Assembly (NCBI GenBank): GCA_017615245.1
Contig: JAGAAL010000053.1
Location: forward strand, 1-36,533
Reading direction: 5' to 3'
DNA: 36,533 nucleotides
Source: Bacteroidaceae bacterium
GTDB lineage: Bacteria; Bacteroidota; Bacteroidia; Bacteroidales; Bacteroidaceae
Positions 25,894 to 35,171 of this stretch are shown here, piece by piece; positions within the stretch are counted from its first letter, which is position 1; the number at the start of each line of letters is the position of its first letter. The notes under the pieces are model-generated. The model made no database searches. It saw nothing but the letters and a program-made list of their open reading frames with translations, and was not told the origin of the DNA. Position numbers and translations under genes: made by a program.

Positions 25894-28071
25894 TTAGTTC
25901 GCCAGGTCGGAGATGAACTTGATGCGCACGAGGCGGATTTCCTCCTCGGAGATGTCGTCGTCGAGGTTGCGGAAGGCGGCTTCGAGGTCGTCGGTGTCGC
26001 TCTCGCGGAAGTATTCGTAGATTTCCTCCACCTTGTCGTCGTCGATTTCCTCTTCGATGAAGTAGTCGATATTGAGCTTCGTTCCGCTATAGACGATGGA
26101 TTCGAGTTCGTCGAGCAGTTCGTCGAAGTCGAGACCCTTGGCGAGGGCAATGTCGTCGAGCGCCACCTGACGGTCGATGCTCTGGATGATGCTGATTTTC
26201 TGTATCGAGTTCTTGGCTACGGTTCGCACACGGATGTCGACAGGCCGCTCGATGTCGTTCTCCTCGCAGTGGCGACGGATGAGGTCGATGAATTCCTGTC
26301 CGTAGCGGCGGGCCTTACCGGCTCCCACGCCCTGAATGGTCTGGAGCTCCTCGAGGGTGATGGGATAGTAGGTGGTCATGGCGTCGATCGACGGATCTTG
26401 GAAGATGATGTATGGCGGCACGTTGTACTTCTTCGACAGCTTCTTGCGGAGGTCGAGCAGCATCTTGTGGAGCGTCTCGTCGAGCACGGATGCATGTCCG
26501 TTCTCGTCCTCGAGGGCCAGTTCGTCGTAGTTGCGGTTCTCCACAATCTGGAAGTCGACGGGCTTTTTAATGAAGCGCTTGCCGGTCTTGGTGAGCTTGA
26601 GCAGACCGTAGTTGTCGACGTCCTTGCTGATGTAGTGGTCGATCATAGCCTGATTGAGCACAGCGCTCCAGTAGTCGGCTTTCTTTTCTGCTCCGCAGCC
26701 GAAGAGGTCGAGCTTGTCGTGCTTATGGGCAAGGATAAGTTCCTCGTCAGTACGTCCGCAGAGAATGCTGATGATGTAGTCGCGCTTGAAGTTTTCCTTC
26801 ACGGCCTGGATGACACGCAGGGCAAGCACAAGGTCGGCCTTGGCATCAATCTTGGTCTGCGGATGGCAGCAGTTGTCGCAGTTGCCGCAGTTTTCCTCGG
26901 GATAGTCTTCACCGAAGTAATGGAGCAGCAGCTTGCGGCGACATACCGACGACTCGCAGTAGTTGGAGGTCTCCTGCAGCAGCTGGCGACCGATGTCCTG
27001 CTCGGCAACGGGCTTGCCTTCCATGAACTTCTCGAGTTTCTTGAGGTCTTTGTGGGAATAGAAGGCGATGCATCGGCCCTCTCCCCCGTCGCGTCCGGCA
27101 CGGCCAGTCTCCTGGTAATAGCCTTCGAGGCTCTTGGGGATGTCGTAGTGGATGACGAAACGCACGTCGGGTTTGTCGATACCCATACCGAAGGCGATGG
27201 TGGCCACAATGACGTCGATGCGCTCCATGAGGAAGTCGTCCTGTGTGGCGCTGCGCACATCGGATTCCATACCTGCGTGGTAGGCCGATGCCTTGATGTC
27301 GTTGGTCTTGAGCACTTCAGCCAGCTCTTCCACTTTCTTACGCGAGAGGCAATAGATGATGCCGCTCTTTCCCGGGTTAGGCTTTATATATTTAATAATG
27401 TCCTTGTCGACATCCTTGGTCTTGGGGCGTACCTCGTAGTAGAGATTCGGACGGTTGAACGACGACTTGAACTCAGCTGCGTCAAGGATGCCGAGATTCT
27501 TCTTGATGTCGATGCGCACCTTATCGGTCGCCGTTGCCGTGAGGGCGATGATAGGTGCAGTACCTATCTTATTAATAATGGGGCGTATGTTGCGGTATTC
27601 GGGTCGGAAATCATGTCCCCACTCCGAGATACAGTGAGCCTCATCGATGGCATAGAACGATATCTTGATGCCTCGCAGGAAGTCGACATACTCGGCCTTG
27701 GTGAGCGACTCAGGTGCCACATATAGCAGCTTTGTACGCCCAGCCAAGATGTCCTCCTTCACCTGAGTGATGCTGGCTTTGTTGAGCGAGGAGTTGATGA
27801 AATGTGCCACATTATCATCGTCGCTGATATGCTTAATGGCATCGACCTGATTCTTCATCAGAGCGATGAGCGGCGATATGACGATGGCCGTACCCTCCAT
27901 AAGCAGGGCCGGCAACTGGTAGCATAGCGACTTACCTCCTCCGGTGGGCATCAGCACAAACGTGTCTTTCTTGTCGAGCAGATTGCGTATGATGGCCTCT
28001 TGATCACCTTTGAAGGTATCAAATCCGAAATAATACTTTAAGTTCTCAAGTAATGTCTGCTGATTGTTCAT
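25894..28071 (-). CDS. recQ: ATP-dependent DNA helicase RecQ
   Basis: This 725-residue protein has the superfamily 2 helicase core: Walker A PTGGGKS (42-48), DEAH box AIDEAHCISEWGHDFRPEY (141-159) and ALTATAT. IVATIAFGMGIDKPDVRFV and the QETGRAGRDG motif VI follow. The RQC zinc-binding cysteines follow (CESSVCRRKLLLHYFG and CGNCDNCC), then a winged-helix region and an HRDC domain (roughly 525-610). The last 100 residues are unusually acidic (EEEIDDDKVEEIYEY, DTDDLEAAFRNLDDDISEEE). RecQ unwinds DNA in recombination repair. It follows clpX by 82 bases. The opposite strand shows a 615-codon open frame that is only a composition artefact. Confidence 0.96.
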   Translation of the reverse strand: MNNQQTLLENLKYYFGFDTFKGDQEAIIRNLLDKKDTFVLMPTGGGKSLCYQLPALLMEGTAIVISPLIALMKNQVDAIKHISDDDNVAHFINSSLNKASITQVKEDILAGRTKLLYVAPESLTKAEYVDFLRGIKISFYAIDEAHCISEWGHDFRPEYRNIRPIINKIGTAPIIALTATATDKVRIDIKKNLGILDAAEFKSSFNRPNLYYEVRPKTKDVDKDIIKYIKPNPGKSGIIYCLSRKKVEELAEVLKTNDIKASAYHAGMESDVRSATQDDFLMERIDVIVATIAFGMGIDKPDVRFVIHYDIPKSLEGYYQETGRAGRDGGEGRCIAFYSHKDLKKLEKFMEGKPVAEQDIGRQLLQETSNYCESSVCRRKLLLHYFGEDYPEENCGNCDNCCHPQTKIDAKADLVLALRVIQAVKENFKRDYIISILCGRTDEELILAHKHDKLDLFGCGAEKKADYWSAVLNQAMIDHYISKDVDNYGLLKLTKTGKRFIKKPVDFQIVENRNYDELALEDENGHASVLDETLHKMLLDLRKKLSKKYNVPPYIIFQDPSIDAMTTYYPITLEELQTIQGVGAGKARRYGQEFIDLIRRHCEENDIERPVDIRVRTVAKNSIQKISIIQSIDRQVALDDIALAKGLDFDELLDELESIVYSGTKLNIDYFIEEEIDDDKVEEIYEYFRESDTDDLEAAFRNLDDDISEEEIRLVRIKFISDLAN

Positions 28072-28110
28072 GAAAACTCTGATAATTGAGGGTTACTATT
28101 TATTCACTTC

Positions 28111-28126
28111 GCGCAGAATGCTGCGC
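28111..28126. other. Small hairpin between clpX and recQ
   Basis: GCGCAG-AATG-CTGCGC forms a perfect six-pair stem in the 82-base gap between clpX and recQ. No T run follows on the minus strand, so it is more likely an mRNA stability element or processing site than a terminator. Confidence 0.4.
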
Positions 28127-28153
28127 CTCTTTAATACTCAAGCAAGCTTGGCA

Positions 28154-29371
28154 TTATTCTCCGCTATTCATAATCTTGCCTCCTGCCTTCTCGAGTTGCT
28201 CGCGAGCATAGTCGAGGCTGATAGTGAGGCGCTTCACAGGGACTGATGGCGATTCATACATCTTCTCCATCATAATGGTCTCGACGATGGAACGCAAACC
28301 GCGTGCTCCAAGACGGAACTCGATGGCCTTGTCGACGATGTAGTCGAGCACCTCGGGAGCGAACGTAAGCTTGATGCCATCCAACTCGAACAAACGTGTG
28401 TATTGCTTGACGATAGAATTCTTCGGCTCGGTGAGGATATTGCGCAGCGCCTCACGGTCGAGTGGCTCGAGGTGGGTGAGGACTGGCAAACGGCCGATGA
28501 TTTCGGGGATGAGACCAAACGACTTGAGGTCCATCGGTGCAATATACTGCATGAGGTTGTTCTTATCTATCTTGGCCGTATGCTCAATGGCTCCGTAGCC
28601 CACTACATGAGTATTGAGACGATGTGCGATGCGTTTCTCGATGCCGTCGAACGCTCCTCCACAGATGAAAAGGATGTTGCGTGTGTCAATCTCCACAAAC
28701 GGCTGCTCAGGATGTTTGCGTCCTCCGTATGGCGGCACATTCACCTTCGCTCCTTCGAGCAGTTTCAGCAACGCTTGCTGCACACCTTCGCCGCTGACAT
28801 CACGCGTGATTGACGGATTGTCGCTCTTACGTGCAATCTTATCGATTTCGTCGATGAACACGATGCCTCGCTCAGCCTTCTTCGCATCGTAGTCGGCTTC
28901 CTGCAACAGCCGCGAGAGGATGCTCTCGACATCTTCGCCCACATAACCAGCCTCGGTCAGTACGGTAGCATCGACGATGGTGAACGGCACGACCAGCATC
29001 TTAGCGATAGTGCGAGCCAAGAGGGTCTTACCCGTACCCGTACTGCCCACCATAATGATGTTGGACTTCTCGATTTCCACATCGTTTTCCTTTCCTTCCG
29101 TCTCGTGCTGCAATCGCTTGTAATGATTGTACACAGCGACCGACATCGCTATCTTGGCAGCATCCTGACCAATGACATACTGGTCGAGATATGCCTTGAT
29201 GTCCTTCGGTTTCGGGAGGTCGGTACGGTCGAACTTCTCCTTCGACTTCATGTTCTCCATAACGACCTTATGCGCCTCCATTGCGCAATCGTTACAGATG
29301 TAACCGGTAAGTCCCGAAATCAACAGCTTTACTTCCTTGGAACTACGTCCACAAAATGAGCACTTATTCAT
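28154..29371 (-). CDS. clpX: ClpX, ATPase subunit of the ClpXP protease
   Basis: This 405-residue protein has the N-terminal C4 zinc finger (Cys4, Cys7, Cys26, Cys29: CSFCGRS and YICNDC) that binds adaptors and substrates. The AAA+ core has Walker A GSTGTGKT (109-116), Walker [12 protein letters not shown] (Asp174/Glu175), sensor and pore-loop segments, and the [15 protein letters not shown] region. It unfolds tagged proteins and feeds them to ClpP. It starts 3 bases after the clpP stop, so the two are translated from one message in the normal order. The length is typical. Confidence 0.97.
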   Translation of the reverse strand: MNKCSFCGRSSKEVKLLISGLTGYICNDCAMEAHKVVMENMKSKEKFDRTDLPKPKDIKAYLDQYVIGQDAAKIAMSVAVYNHYKRLQHETEGKENDVEIEKSNIIMVGSTGTGKTLLARTIAKMLVVPFTIVDATVLTEAGYVGEDVESILSRLLQEADYDAKKAERGIVFIDEIDKIARKSDNPSITRDVSGEGVQQALLKLLEGAKVNVPPYGGRKHPEQPFVEIDTRNILFICGGAFDGIEKRIAHRLNTHVVGYGAIEHTAKIDKNNLMQYIAPMDLKSFGLIPEIIGRLPVLTHLEPLDREALRNILTEPKNSIVKQYTRLFELDGIKLTFAPEVLDYIVDKAIEFRLGARGLRSIVETIMMEKMYESPSVPVKRLTISLDYAREQLEKAGGKIMNSGE

Positions 29372-29374
29372 TGT

Positions 29375-30043
29375 TTATCCCTTTCGTACCAACACCTGAT
29401 CAATCATACCATACTCCTTAGCTTCCTCGGCAGTCATCCAGTAATCGCGGTCGGAGTCGGCCCACACCTTGTCAAATGTCTGGTGTGAATGATTGGCGAT
29501 GATGGTATAGAGTTCTTTCTTCAGTTTCTGAATCTCACGCGCTGTAATCTCGATATCGCTGGCCTGACCCTGTGCGCCACCCATCGGCTGGTGAATCATG
29601 ATGCGACTATGAGGCAATGCACTACGCTTGCCTTCCTTACCAGCCACCAGCAATACGGCAGCCATCGAAGCAGCCATACCCGTACAGATGGTCTGCACAT
29701 CGCTGCTGATGAACTGCATAGTGTCGTAGATGCCCAGCCCCGCATACACACTTCCACCTGGCGAGTTGAGGTACACGCTGATGTCCTTACCCGAGTCAAC
29801 CGAGTCGAGATAGAGCATCTGTGCCTGCAGCACATTGGCTGTATAGTCGTTGATTTCAGTACCGAGGAAGATGATGCGATCCATCATCAGACGTGAGAAC
29901 ACGTCGAGCTGAGTGACATTCAGCTGTCGCTCTTCCAATATATATGGGTTCAAATAACCTGCTTGCGCTTTCATCACGTCATTAAGCACCATGCTGTTAA
30001 TTCCACAATGCTTGGTAGCATACTTTATAAAATCTTCTTTCAT
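29375..30043 (-). CDS. clpP: ClpP, proteolytic subunit of the Clp protease
   Basis: This 222-residue serine protease has the catalytic triad Ser126 (TGMAASMAAVLL), His151 (RIMIHQPMGG) and Asp200 (DSDRDYWM). YLNSPGGSVYAGLGIYDT forms the substrate-binding strand. It forms the double-heptamer chamber that works with ClpX. The start ATG at 30043 lies 24 bases after the beta-propeller lipoprotein gene, with no promoter element in between, so transcription probably comes from the DUF6057 promoter or from inside that gene. The N-terminus MKEDFIKYATKHCGINSM fits Bacteroidetes ClpP. Confidence 0.96.
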   Translation of the reverse strand: MKEDFIKYATKHCGINSMVLNDVMKAQAGYLNPYILEERQLNVTQLDVFSRLMMDRIIFLGTEINDYTANVLQAQMLYLDSVDSGKDISVYLNSPGGSVYAGLGIYDTMQFISSDVQTICTGMAASMAAVLLVAGKEGKRSALPHSRIMIHQPMGGAQGQASDIEITAREIQKLKKELYTIIANHSHQTFDKVWADSDRDYWMTAEEAKEYGMIDQVLVRKG

Positions 30044-30067
30044 ATCTATCTGTTTTGTATGTTTGTT

Positions 30068-31603
30068 TTATTTCCTCTGATTACTGTAAAACTTCGCCGG
30101 CACAGCCTCTTTACGAATGGCATCAGCAAGTTCCTGCTGGGAGATTTTCACCGGCTCAACCATGAACTCTCCGAGATTGAAGGCCTTGAGCAGTTTCTTG
30201 TTATGTAATGGATCACGCTGCGGGAGCGCAAATGCCTTATGGTCATTACCTTCTTTGTCAAAGTAGCCGATATACAATCGGGTGTATGTGCCATCCTCCC
30301 GACGTGTTGAGAAAAGAATCCAACGGCCATTACTGCTCCACACATGATAGCTCTCGGCTCTGTTCATGGCACTCATCTTACTAAGCGGACGCAGCGAATC
30401 GGTCTCTAAATCCTTCACATACAAATCACTCTCGAAATGATGTAACTGAAAATTACCGAAATCACCTACCGATACCAACAAGTAATGTCCATCAGGACTC
30501 TCTCTCGCATGAGTGGCACTCTTGCCTATTTCCCTGGCTTTGAACACCGTGTCAGGTTCACCAAACTGACGAGTCTTCGCATCATATGACTGACGTATGA
30601 TATCGTACTGGATATTATCATAATGATTCGCCAGTTCGTAATGGGTATTTTTGCCCTCCAATTCGAAATAGCAAGAACTGTAGTAAAGATACTTGCCATC
30701 TGAAGACCATGAAGGATATGTCTCAAAGCTGTTAAAACTGTTCTGAACAATTTGGATCTCGTTGGTATCGATGTGATAGATAACCAAATCGCTAAGCGTA
30801 TCAAGCACCTCTATCTTATGGTCTGGCTCGTTGATGAGGAAGGTCTGCACCGTGTGGCTGAGCGAATATGCAATTATCGGCTCCGTGGGATGGAATGCGG
30901 TGTAAACACCTGCGCCAATAGTGGAATCAGTCTTGAGGCTATACTTCTCGGCTTTTCCGCCTCTCACGATGATTGTGCCTCCCAGATAATAACGGACATG
31001 GAACTGGAAATTGTCGGTGTGATAGTTCTGATAATTATGACAATTCACACACTGGTATTCCGATGACGGATCGATGCCTCCTAAGTACTTGTTACTGATG
31101 ATGACCGACTCGTCGAAATTGGTGAGGTTTCGCTGGCAGATCGACAACTCATTATAATTCTTATAACTTGCCTCGATATACCTGTAAGATATATAATCGT
31201 CAATCGGCTCTTCTGCCACATGGAACAAAAATGGTTTGTATCGCTCCCAACGGTCCAGAATACGGGCATAAACCGTAACCGTCAAATCGCTGCCTTTATT
31301 TGCCCCAAGCATTGCATGCCAGTCTTCCTCATCAAACTGAGCATCCACACCTCCAGCAATCAGCCGATTGCCACTTTTGTCCTCGACGACTGAGACGAAG
31401 TCGGTTGCCAACGAATCTAAGATATGGAAGTTCAATGGAGCTATGTTATAAGGGATATAGACATCAATATAGTCAGGAAATATCGCCACGTCTCTCCCGC
31501 CATCAACAGCATTCTCCGGAACACTCGGAGTGCATGATACAACCATAAGGCTCATCATCACGCATAGGGTTGACAATATGATGTTTTTAAATCCGTAATT
31601 CAT
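30068..31603 (-). CDS. PD40/TolB-type beta-propeller lipoprotein with CxxCH motif
   Basis: This 511-residue protein has a lipoprotein signal (a hydrophobic segment, then VVSC with Cys24). A single haem-attachment-type motif CVNCH lies at 185-189. The second half has repeated beta-propeller blades of the PD40/TolB kind: SYPSWSSDGKYLYYSS-like (here ETYPSWSSDGKYLYYSS), HARESPDGHYLLVS and YHVWSSNGRWILFSTRR. It is probably anchored in the outer or inner membrane facing the periplasm. The CxxCH could bind haem c or zinc; no maturation genes are nearby. It lies 25 bases downstream of the DUF6057 membrane protein gene, and I recall the two as a recurrent Bacteroidetes pair. The function is unknown. 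Confidence 0.82.
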   Translation of the reverse strand: MNYGFKNIILSTLCVMMSLMVVSCTPSVPENAVDGGRDVAIFPDYIDVYIPYNIAPLNFHILDSLATDFVSVVEDKSGNRLIAGGVDAQFDEEDWHAMLGANKGSDLTVTVYARILDRWERYKPFLFHVAEEPIDDYISYRYIEASYKNYNELSICQRNLTNFDESVIISNKYLGGIDPSSEYQCVNCHNYQNYHTDNFQFHVRYYLGGTIIVRGGKAEKYSLKTDSTIGAGVYTAFHPTEPIIAYSLSHTVQTFLINEPDHKIEVLDTLSDLVIYHIDTNEIQIVQNSFNSFETYPSWSSDGKYLYYSSCYFELEGKNTHYELANHYDNIQYDIIRQSYDAKTRQFGEPDTVFKAREIGKSATHARESPDGHYLLVSVGDFGNFQLHHFESDLYVKDLETDSLRPLSKMSAMNRAESYHVWSSNGRWILFSTRREDGTYTRLYIGYFDKEGNDHKAFALPQRDPLHNKKLLKAFNLGEFMVEPVKISQQELADAIRKEAVPAKFYSNQRK

Positions 31604-31628
31604 AACTCTTAACTTAATCTATGATTCA

Positions 31629-33443
31629 TCAGTCAAACACAATCACACTATGTGATTCATTCAAATAGTAATTCCAATATGTTCCCTGACATATCGAAGC
31701 CAAAGTATTTATATCCATCTGAGTGGGTTGTGAAAGCAGACGCGCAAACAAATCCTGATGAGACAGGAACTGCTGACACACCGCACCATCCTTCCCCACC
31801 ATCAACTGTATCTGTTCAAACAGGCCCTGATTCTGGCGCTTGAAGGCAAACAGGAGTGCAGCCTCCTGTACATGACGAGGCAATGTCCAATCACTATGTG
31901 CCTTACACAATGCCAGACACAGCTGCCAAAACACATCCTCATTACCCAGCACCATCGCAGCAGCCAGACTTAGTTCTGCCCGCTTCTCTGTGTTCACATA
32001 TAAATTGGTGAAATGTTTCATCAACATATATTCACAATACTCCGTGTTGTCAATTGCGCCCTTTGGCACCACACATATCTGGTTATGCAATTGCCACACA
32101 GAGTCTTTATGTAAGACAGAAACATCCAATAGGCGACGCTGATTATTTGCCCAATCCTTATAGAACAAGGTGCTCTCCAATTTTGAGAGATACTTGTCTG
32201 CCAATTCCGGCTCATGATTATAAACGACATCCTGTGCCATCAGTTGCAGGTCAGCGTATGATGGTTTGTTCCTAACCATCCGTTCTACGGCCCATCGATA
32301 GGAGAAGTTCCAAAAGGTATATTGTTGATAGACCCTTGCTCCTGCGATGAAGGTATTCATGCGCTCGTTCTCTGAAGGAATCGTATCAGACGACCAAGTG
32401 AATTGGAACATCTTGTCAAGCAACTGTCCACGTTTCCATAATTCAATGTTACGATACAGAATGAGGGAACGAATGGGCTTTTCCTGAGCAGTACAAAGTT
32501 CAAGCACCCTGTCGTCATTGCCTATCCCGTACGCATGTTCCACCGCAACGAGTGTACGGAAGTTGGATTCGCTATAAGCCGACACAGGCACAAAAACCAT
32601 CAAGACTACTGCAATAACCCCTGAGATAATCAACCCAACCTTATTGCTCAGTTTTTCCATCATTGTCACCATCAACGCCATCAATGCCACAACAGCAAAA
32701 GCCGCGTAGAGGGGTATCCAAATCTTAAATGTACGGAAGAAGTCCGAAAATGGCAGCCCTGCCACCCAAGCATAATGTCCATTGAAATTCGGGAAGAACA
32801 TCTTCGACTCAATAATCGGAACAAATACCATAGCAATGAGCACGATTGCTGCCAGTATCCAATCACGATGGTGCATCATGATTAAATCAGCCATCAATAT
32901 TGCCACCAGTGCCAGCAGAACATATATTCCTAACAACGGATACAATACAACAGCTACCAATAGTGTACATAAATATCTGGCAATGCGGTTGTTCAGACGC
33001 AGGAACAAACCCACCAGCAAACTGGTCATCAGCAATCCAACCGTTGGAGAAAACAGATTTCCATAATGACGCGATGAAAAGATGCCATAATCCCATCCCA
33101 TCACAAACATCACCACCAACACAGAAGGCACCAATGCTAACGGACTGAGGTGTGAAGGGATGCGGAAGGCCCATCCCACCAACCAAGCTAACAACGTCAG
33201 TAAGGCCACAAACAGCAAAATGCCCAGCAACGGATAATATGCGAACTGAGTGAGGAAACTACCCACATAAGGTACCAGCCATCCTGGTTGCTCTCTAATC
33301 AGGTCAAAATGCACATGGTCATATACGAACAAATCCTGTGCCTGAACCACATAGAAAAGGTCTTGAGCCTTCACCGCAAGGTAGGCAAAGGCTATGACAG
33401 CAAATGCTGCAAGAGAAATGATTCTATGTAGTCGTTGTTTCAT
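31629..33443 (-). CDS. DUF6057-like polytopic membrane protein
   Basis: This 604-residue protein has about ten hydrophobic segments in the first 290 residues (for example LLGILLFVALLTLLAWLVG and LLVAVVLYPLLGIYVLLAL). A soluble, helical C-terminal half of about 300 residues follows, with a TPR-like feel and many Trp, Tyr and Leu residues. I recall such proteins as DUF6057, found beside the propeller lipoprotein. The function is unknown. Near the N-terminus the block QDLF occurs twice (about 27-30 and 36-39). It has its own -33/-7 promoter upstream and follows a strong terminator after tig, so it starts a new transcription unit. Confidence 0.8.
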   Translation of the reverse strand: MKQRLHRIISLAAFAVIAFAYLAVKAQDLFYVVQAQDLFVYDHVHFDLIREQPGWLVPYVGSFLTQFAYYPLLGILLFVALLTLLAWLVGWAFRIPSHLSPLALVPSVLVVMFVMGWDYGIFSSRHYGNLFSPTVGLLMTSLLVGLFLRLNNRIARYLCTLLVAVVLYPLLGIYVLLALVAILMADLIMMHHRDWILAAIVLIAMVFVPIIESKMFFPNFNGHYAWVAGLPFSDFFRTFKIWIPLYAAFAVVALMALMVTMMEKLSNKVGLIISGVIAVVLMVFVPVSAYSESNFRTLVAVEHAYGIGNDDRVLELCTAQEKPIRSLILYRNIELWKRGQLLDKMFQFTWSSDTIPSENERMNTFIAGARVYQQYTFWNFSYRWAVERMVRNKPSYADLQLMAQDVVYNHEPELADKYLSKLESTLFYKDWANNQRRLLDVSVLHKDSVWQLHNQICVVPKGAIDNTEYCEYMLMKHFTNLYVNTEKRAELSLAAAMVLGNEDVFWQLCLALCKAHSDWTLPRHVQEAALLFAFKRQNQGLFEQIQLMVGKDGAVCQQFLSHQDLFARLLSQPTQMDINTLASICQGTYWNYYLNESHSVIVFD

Positions 33444-33462
33444 ATATGGCCAATTTGTTTGT

Positions 33463-33494
33463 CAAAGTTATGAATTTTATTTTAAGTATACAAA
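33463..33494 (-). promoter_or_regulatory. Promoter for the DUF6057-propeller-clpPX run
   Basis: On the minus strand TTTG (33494-33491) is followed after 20 bases by TAACTTTG (33470-33463), an almost ideal Bacteroidetes promoter. The start would be near 33456, about 13 bases before the DUF6057 ATG. Confidence 0.75.
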
Positions 33495-33529
33495 CATTAT
33501 TGCAAAAAAATGTATCTTAATACCAAATA

Positions 33530-33568
33530 AAATAACAAAAGCGTCTTATCTTAACTGATAAAACGCTT
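33530..33568 (-). terminator. Intrinsic terminator after tig
   Basis: On the minus strand AAGCGTTTTATC and GATAAGACGCTT form a twelve-pair stem with one U-G pair around AGTTAA, and a T-rich tract follows (33538-33530). It closes the tig transcript before the DUF6057 promoter. Confidence 0.8.
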
Positions 33569-33611
33569 ATAATTAATAAAAGAAGGTGTCAATTGACACA
33601 AAATAACACTT

Positions 33612-34946
33612 TTAGTCGAACAACTTATTGAACTCCTCAGGTGTTACATCTTTCTCATTCAAAACCACCTTGTCCTTGAGCGCCGTTCCGAGTTTCACCT
33701 CGATGCAACGGTCGATGAGATTGTCAACCGTTTCACGCTTCTTCAACATCTCCTTCACAGAAGACTCGAGGTACTCATCTGGAATGTTAAGCATTCCGTA
33801 CTGAGCAAACTGCATACGAGTGACGTCCTTCGCCATCTCGCGCACATCTCCGTCTTCCACCTTCACGCCAGTCATCTCTACGAGCTGCTCCTTGATGAGA
33901 TGCCAAGTCAGTTCCTCGATGCTCTTTTCGTAGTTCTCCTCCACTTTCTTCGTGTCACCATTGGCGTTCGCAGCCATAATACGCTTGAGTTTCTCGTCTG
34001 GAAACTCCAACTTGCCCACCTTCTTTGTAATGTAGTTGCGGATATCCAACAAGAAACGATAGTCAGCATCTTTCTTGAACTGGTTCTCGATAGCCTCGCG
34101 AATCTTAGCCGTGAACTCCTCTGCGGTCTTGATACCTGCTCCTGGATATACCTGCTCAAACAGGTTCTCATCCAATGGACCTGGCATGAAACGAGTGATC
34201 TCCGTAATCTGGAAGTTGAAGTCGCCCTTATGGTCAGCCACCTGCTCCTTGTCAATCTTCAGCAATGATGACAATTCCGTCTCGCTACCTTCGTATGCTG
34301 CTGATGGGTTGAACTTTATGATGTCGTTCACCTTAGCCTTTGCAAACAGCTTCTGCTGCTTCTCATTCTTGAAATACTTAGGCAACATCACCACGTCGCT
34401 CTCATTGATGCCGTCTTCCTTATCAAGTTCCGTGATGACACCCTTAATCATATCGTTGTCCTGATAGTCGTCCACCTTCTCATAGCTTCCGCCACGCTGA
34501 CGATACATCTCCACCTGCTTGTTCACCATATCATCGCTGACCTTCACATTATAGAAGTCCACCTTGTCCTTCTTAGTGAGCGAGAACTTGATTTCTGGAG
34601 CAATAGCGAGGTCGAACTTAAACGTGAAGGTATTGCCCTCAACAAGTTCGATATCATTATTATCGTCATTTGGAAGCGGTTCGCCCAACATGTTCACCTT
34701 ATTCTCGCGGATATAGTTGTAGAGACCTTCCTGCAACAGTTTGTTCACTTCTTCACCAAGGATTGATGGGCCATACTGCTTCTTTACCAAACCCTCAGGC
34801 ACCATACCACGACGGAAACCCGGCATATTTACTTTCTTACGGAAATCCTTGATTGCTTTCTTTACCTTTTCTTCATAGTCAGCAGGAGCTATCTCCGCTG
34901 TGATAACGGCATTCACCGCATCGATGTTTTCTAATGTAACGTTCAT
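33612..34946 (-). CDS. tig: Trigger factor (ribosome-associated chaperone)
   Basis: This 444-residue protein has the N-terminal ribosome-binding domain with its signature loop NMPGFRRGMVP (about 40-50) contacting the exit tunnel. A middle FKBP-like segment (about 150-250) looks degenerate, as in many Bacteroidetes. The helical C-terminal chaperone arms end in EKDVTPEEFNKLFD. It binds nascent chains as they leave the ribosome. In Bacteroidales it commonly precedes clpP and clpX directly; here two genes intervene. It has a promoter element at 35004-35011 and a terminator right after the stop. Confidence 0.95.
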   Translation of the reverse strand: MNVTLENIDAVNAVITAEIAPADYEEKVKKAIKDFRKKVNMPGFRRGMVPEGLVKKQYGPSILGEEVNKLLQEGLYNYIRENKVNMLGEPLPNDDNNDIELVEGNTFTFKFDLAIAPEIKFSLTKKDKVDFYNVKVSDDMVNKQVEMYRQRGGSYEKVDDYQDNDMIKGVITELDKEDGINESDVVMLPKYFKNEKQQKLFAKAKVNDIIKFNPSAAYEGSETELSSLLKIDKEQVADHKGDFNFQITEITRFMPGPLDENLFEQVYPGAGIKTAEEFTAKIREAIENQFKKDADYRFLLDIRNYITKKVGKLEFPDEKLKRIMAANANGDTKKVEENYEKSIEELTWHLIKEQLVEMTGVKVEDGDVREMAKDVTRMQFAQYGMLNIPDEYLESSVKEMLKKRETVDNLIDRCIEVKLGTALKDKVVLNEKDVTPEEFNKLFD

Positions 34947-35003
34947 CTATTTATACTTATTGATTACAATCTACAATTAAACTTCAAATTTCATTTGAGG
35001 GTG

Positions 35004-35011
35004 CAAAGGTA
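35004..35011 (-). promoter_or_regulatory. -7 element for tig
   Basis: On the minus strand this reads TACCTTTG followed by CACCC, matching TAnnTTTG. The start would be near 34997, giving tig a leader of about 50 bases. A heptamer array lies immediately upstream. Confidence 0.65.
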
Positions 35012-35021
35012 CGAAATATTT

Positions 35022-35049
35022 CATAATGCACAATTCATAATTCATAATA
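35022..35049. repeat. AT-rich heptamer array upstream of tig
   Basis: Four consecutive seven-base units: CATAATG, CACAATT, CATAATT and CATAATA. They have the same period as the TTAGAGG arrays but an AT-rich unit, and occupy the place where the -33 element of the tig promoter would lie. Confidence 0.7.
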
Positions 35050-35066
35050 ATTAACAAAACAGCATA

Positions 35067-35116
35067 AAAAAAGGATGCGCTCGGCATCCTTTTTAGACTT
35101 TAGTTCAAGAGTTTAG
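35067..35116 (-). terminator. Duplicated hairpin terminator, copy 2
   Basis: It has the same AAAAAGGATGC-GCTCG-GCATCCTTTTT hairpin as at 25503, with the flank TTAGACTTTAGTTCAAGAG. Here it lies after ansA on the minus strand and is followed by seven T residues, so it terminates ansA before the tig promoter. The TTAGACT TTAGTTC units to 35120 belong to the heptamer family. Confidence 0.85.
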
Positions 35117-35141
35117 AATAGAAAAATTCGGTTAAGCGAGC

Positions 35142-35165
35142 ACAATAAAAGCTTGTTTTTATTGT
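35142..35165. other. AT-rich hairpin directly after ansA
   Basis: ACAATAAAA and TTTTATTGT form nine pairs around GCTTGT, 7 bases past the ansA stop. There is no T run beyond it, so it probably supports the stronger terminator just downstream. Confidence 0.45.
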
Positions 35166-35171
35166 CGAGCG

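Noticed and set aside
25879..27726. 615-codon open frame on the plus strand opposite recQ
   Set aside because: recQ on the minus strand has full helicase, zinc and HRDC motifs; the opposite frame is a Val/Asp/Leu-rich mirror produced by its G+C-rich codons.
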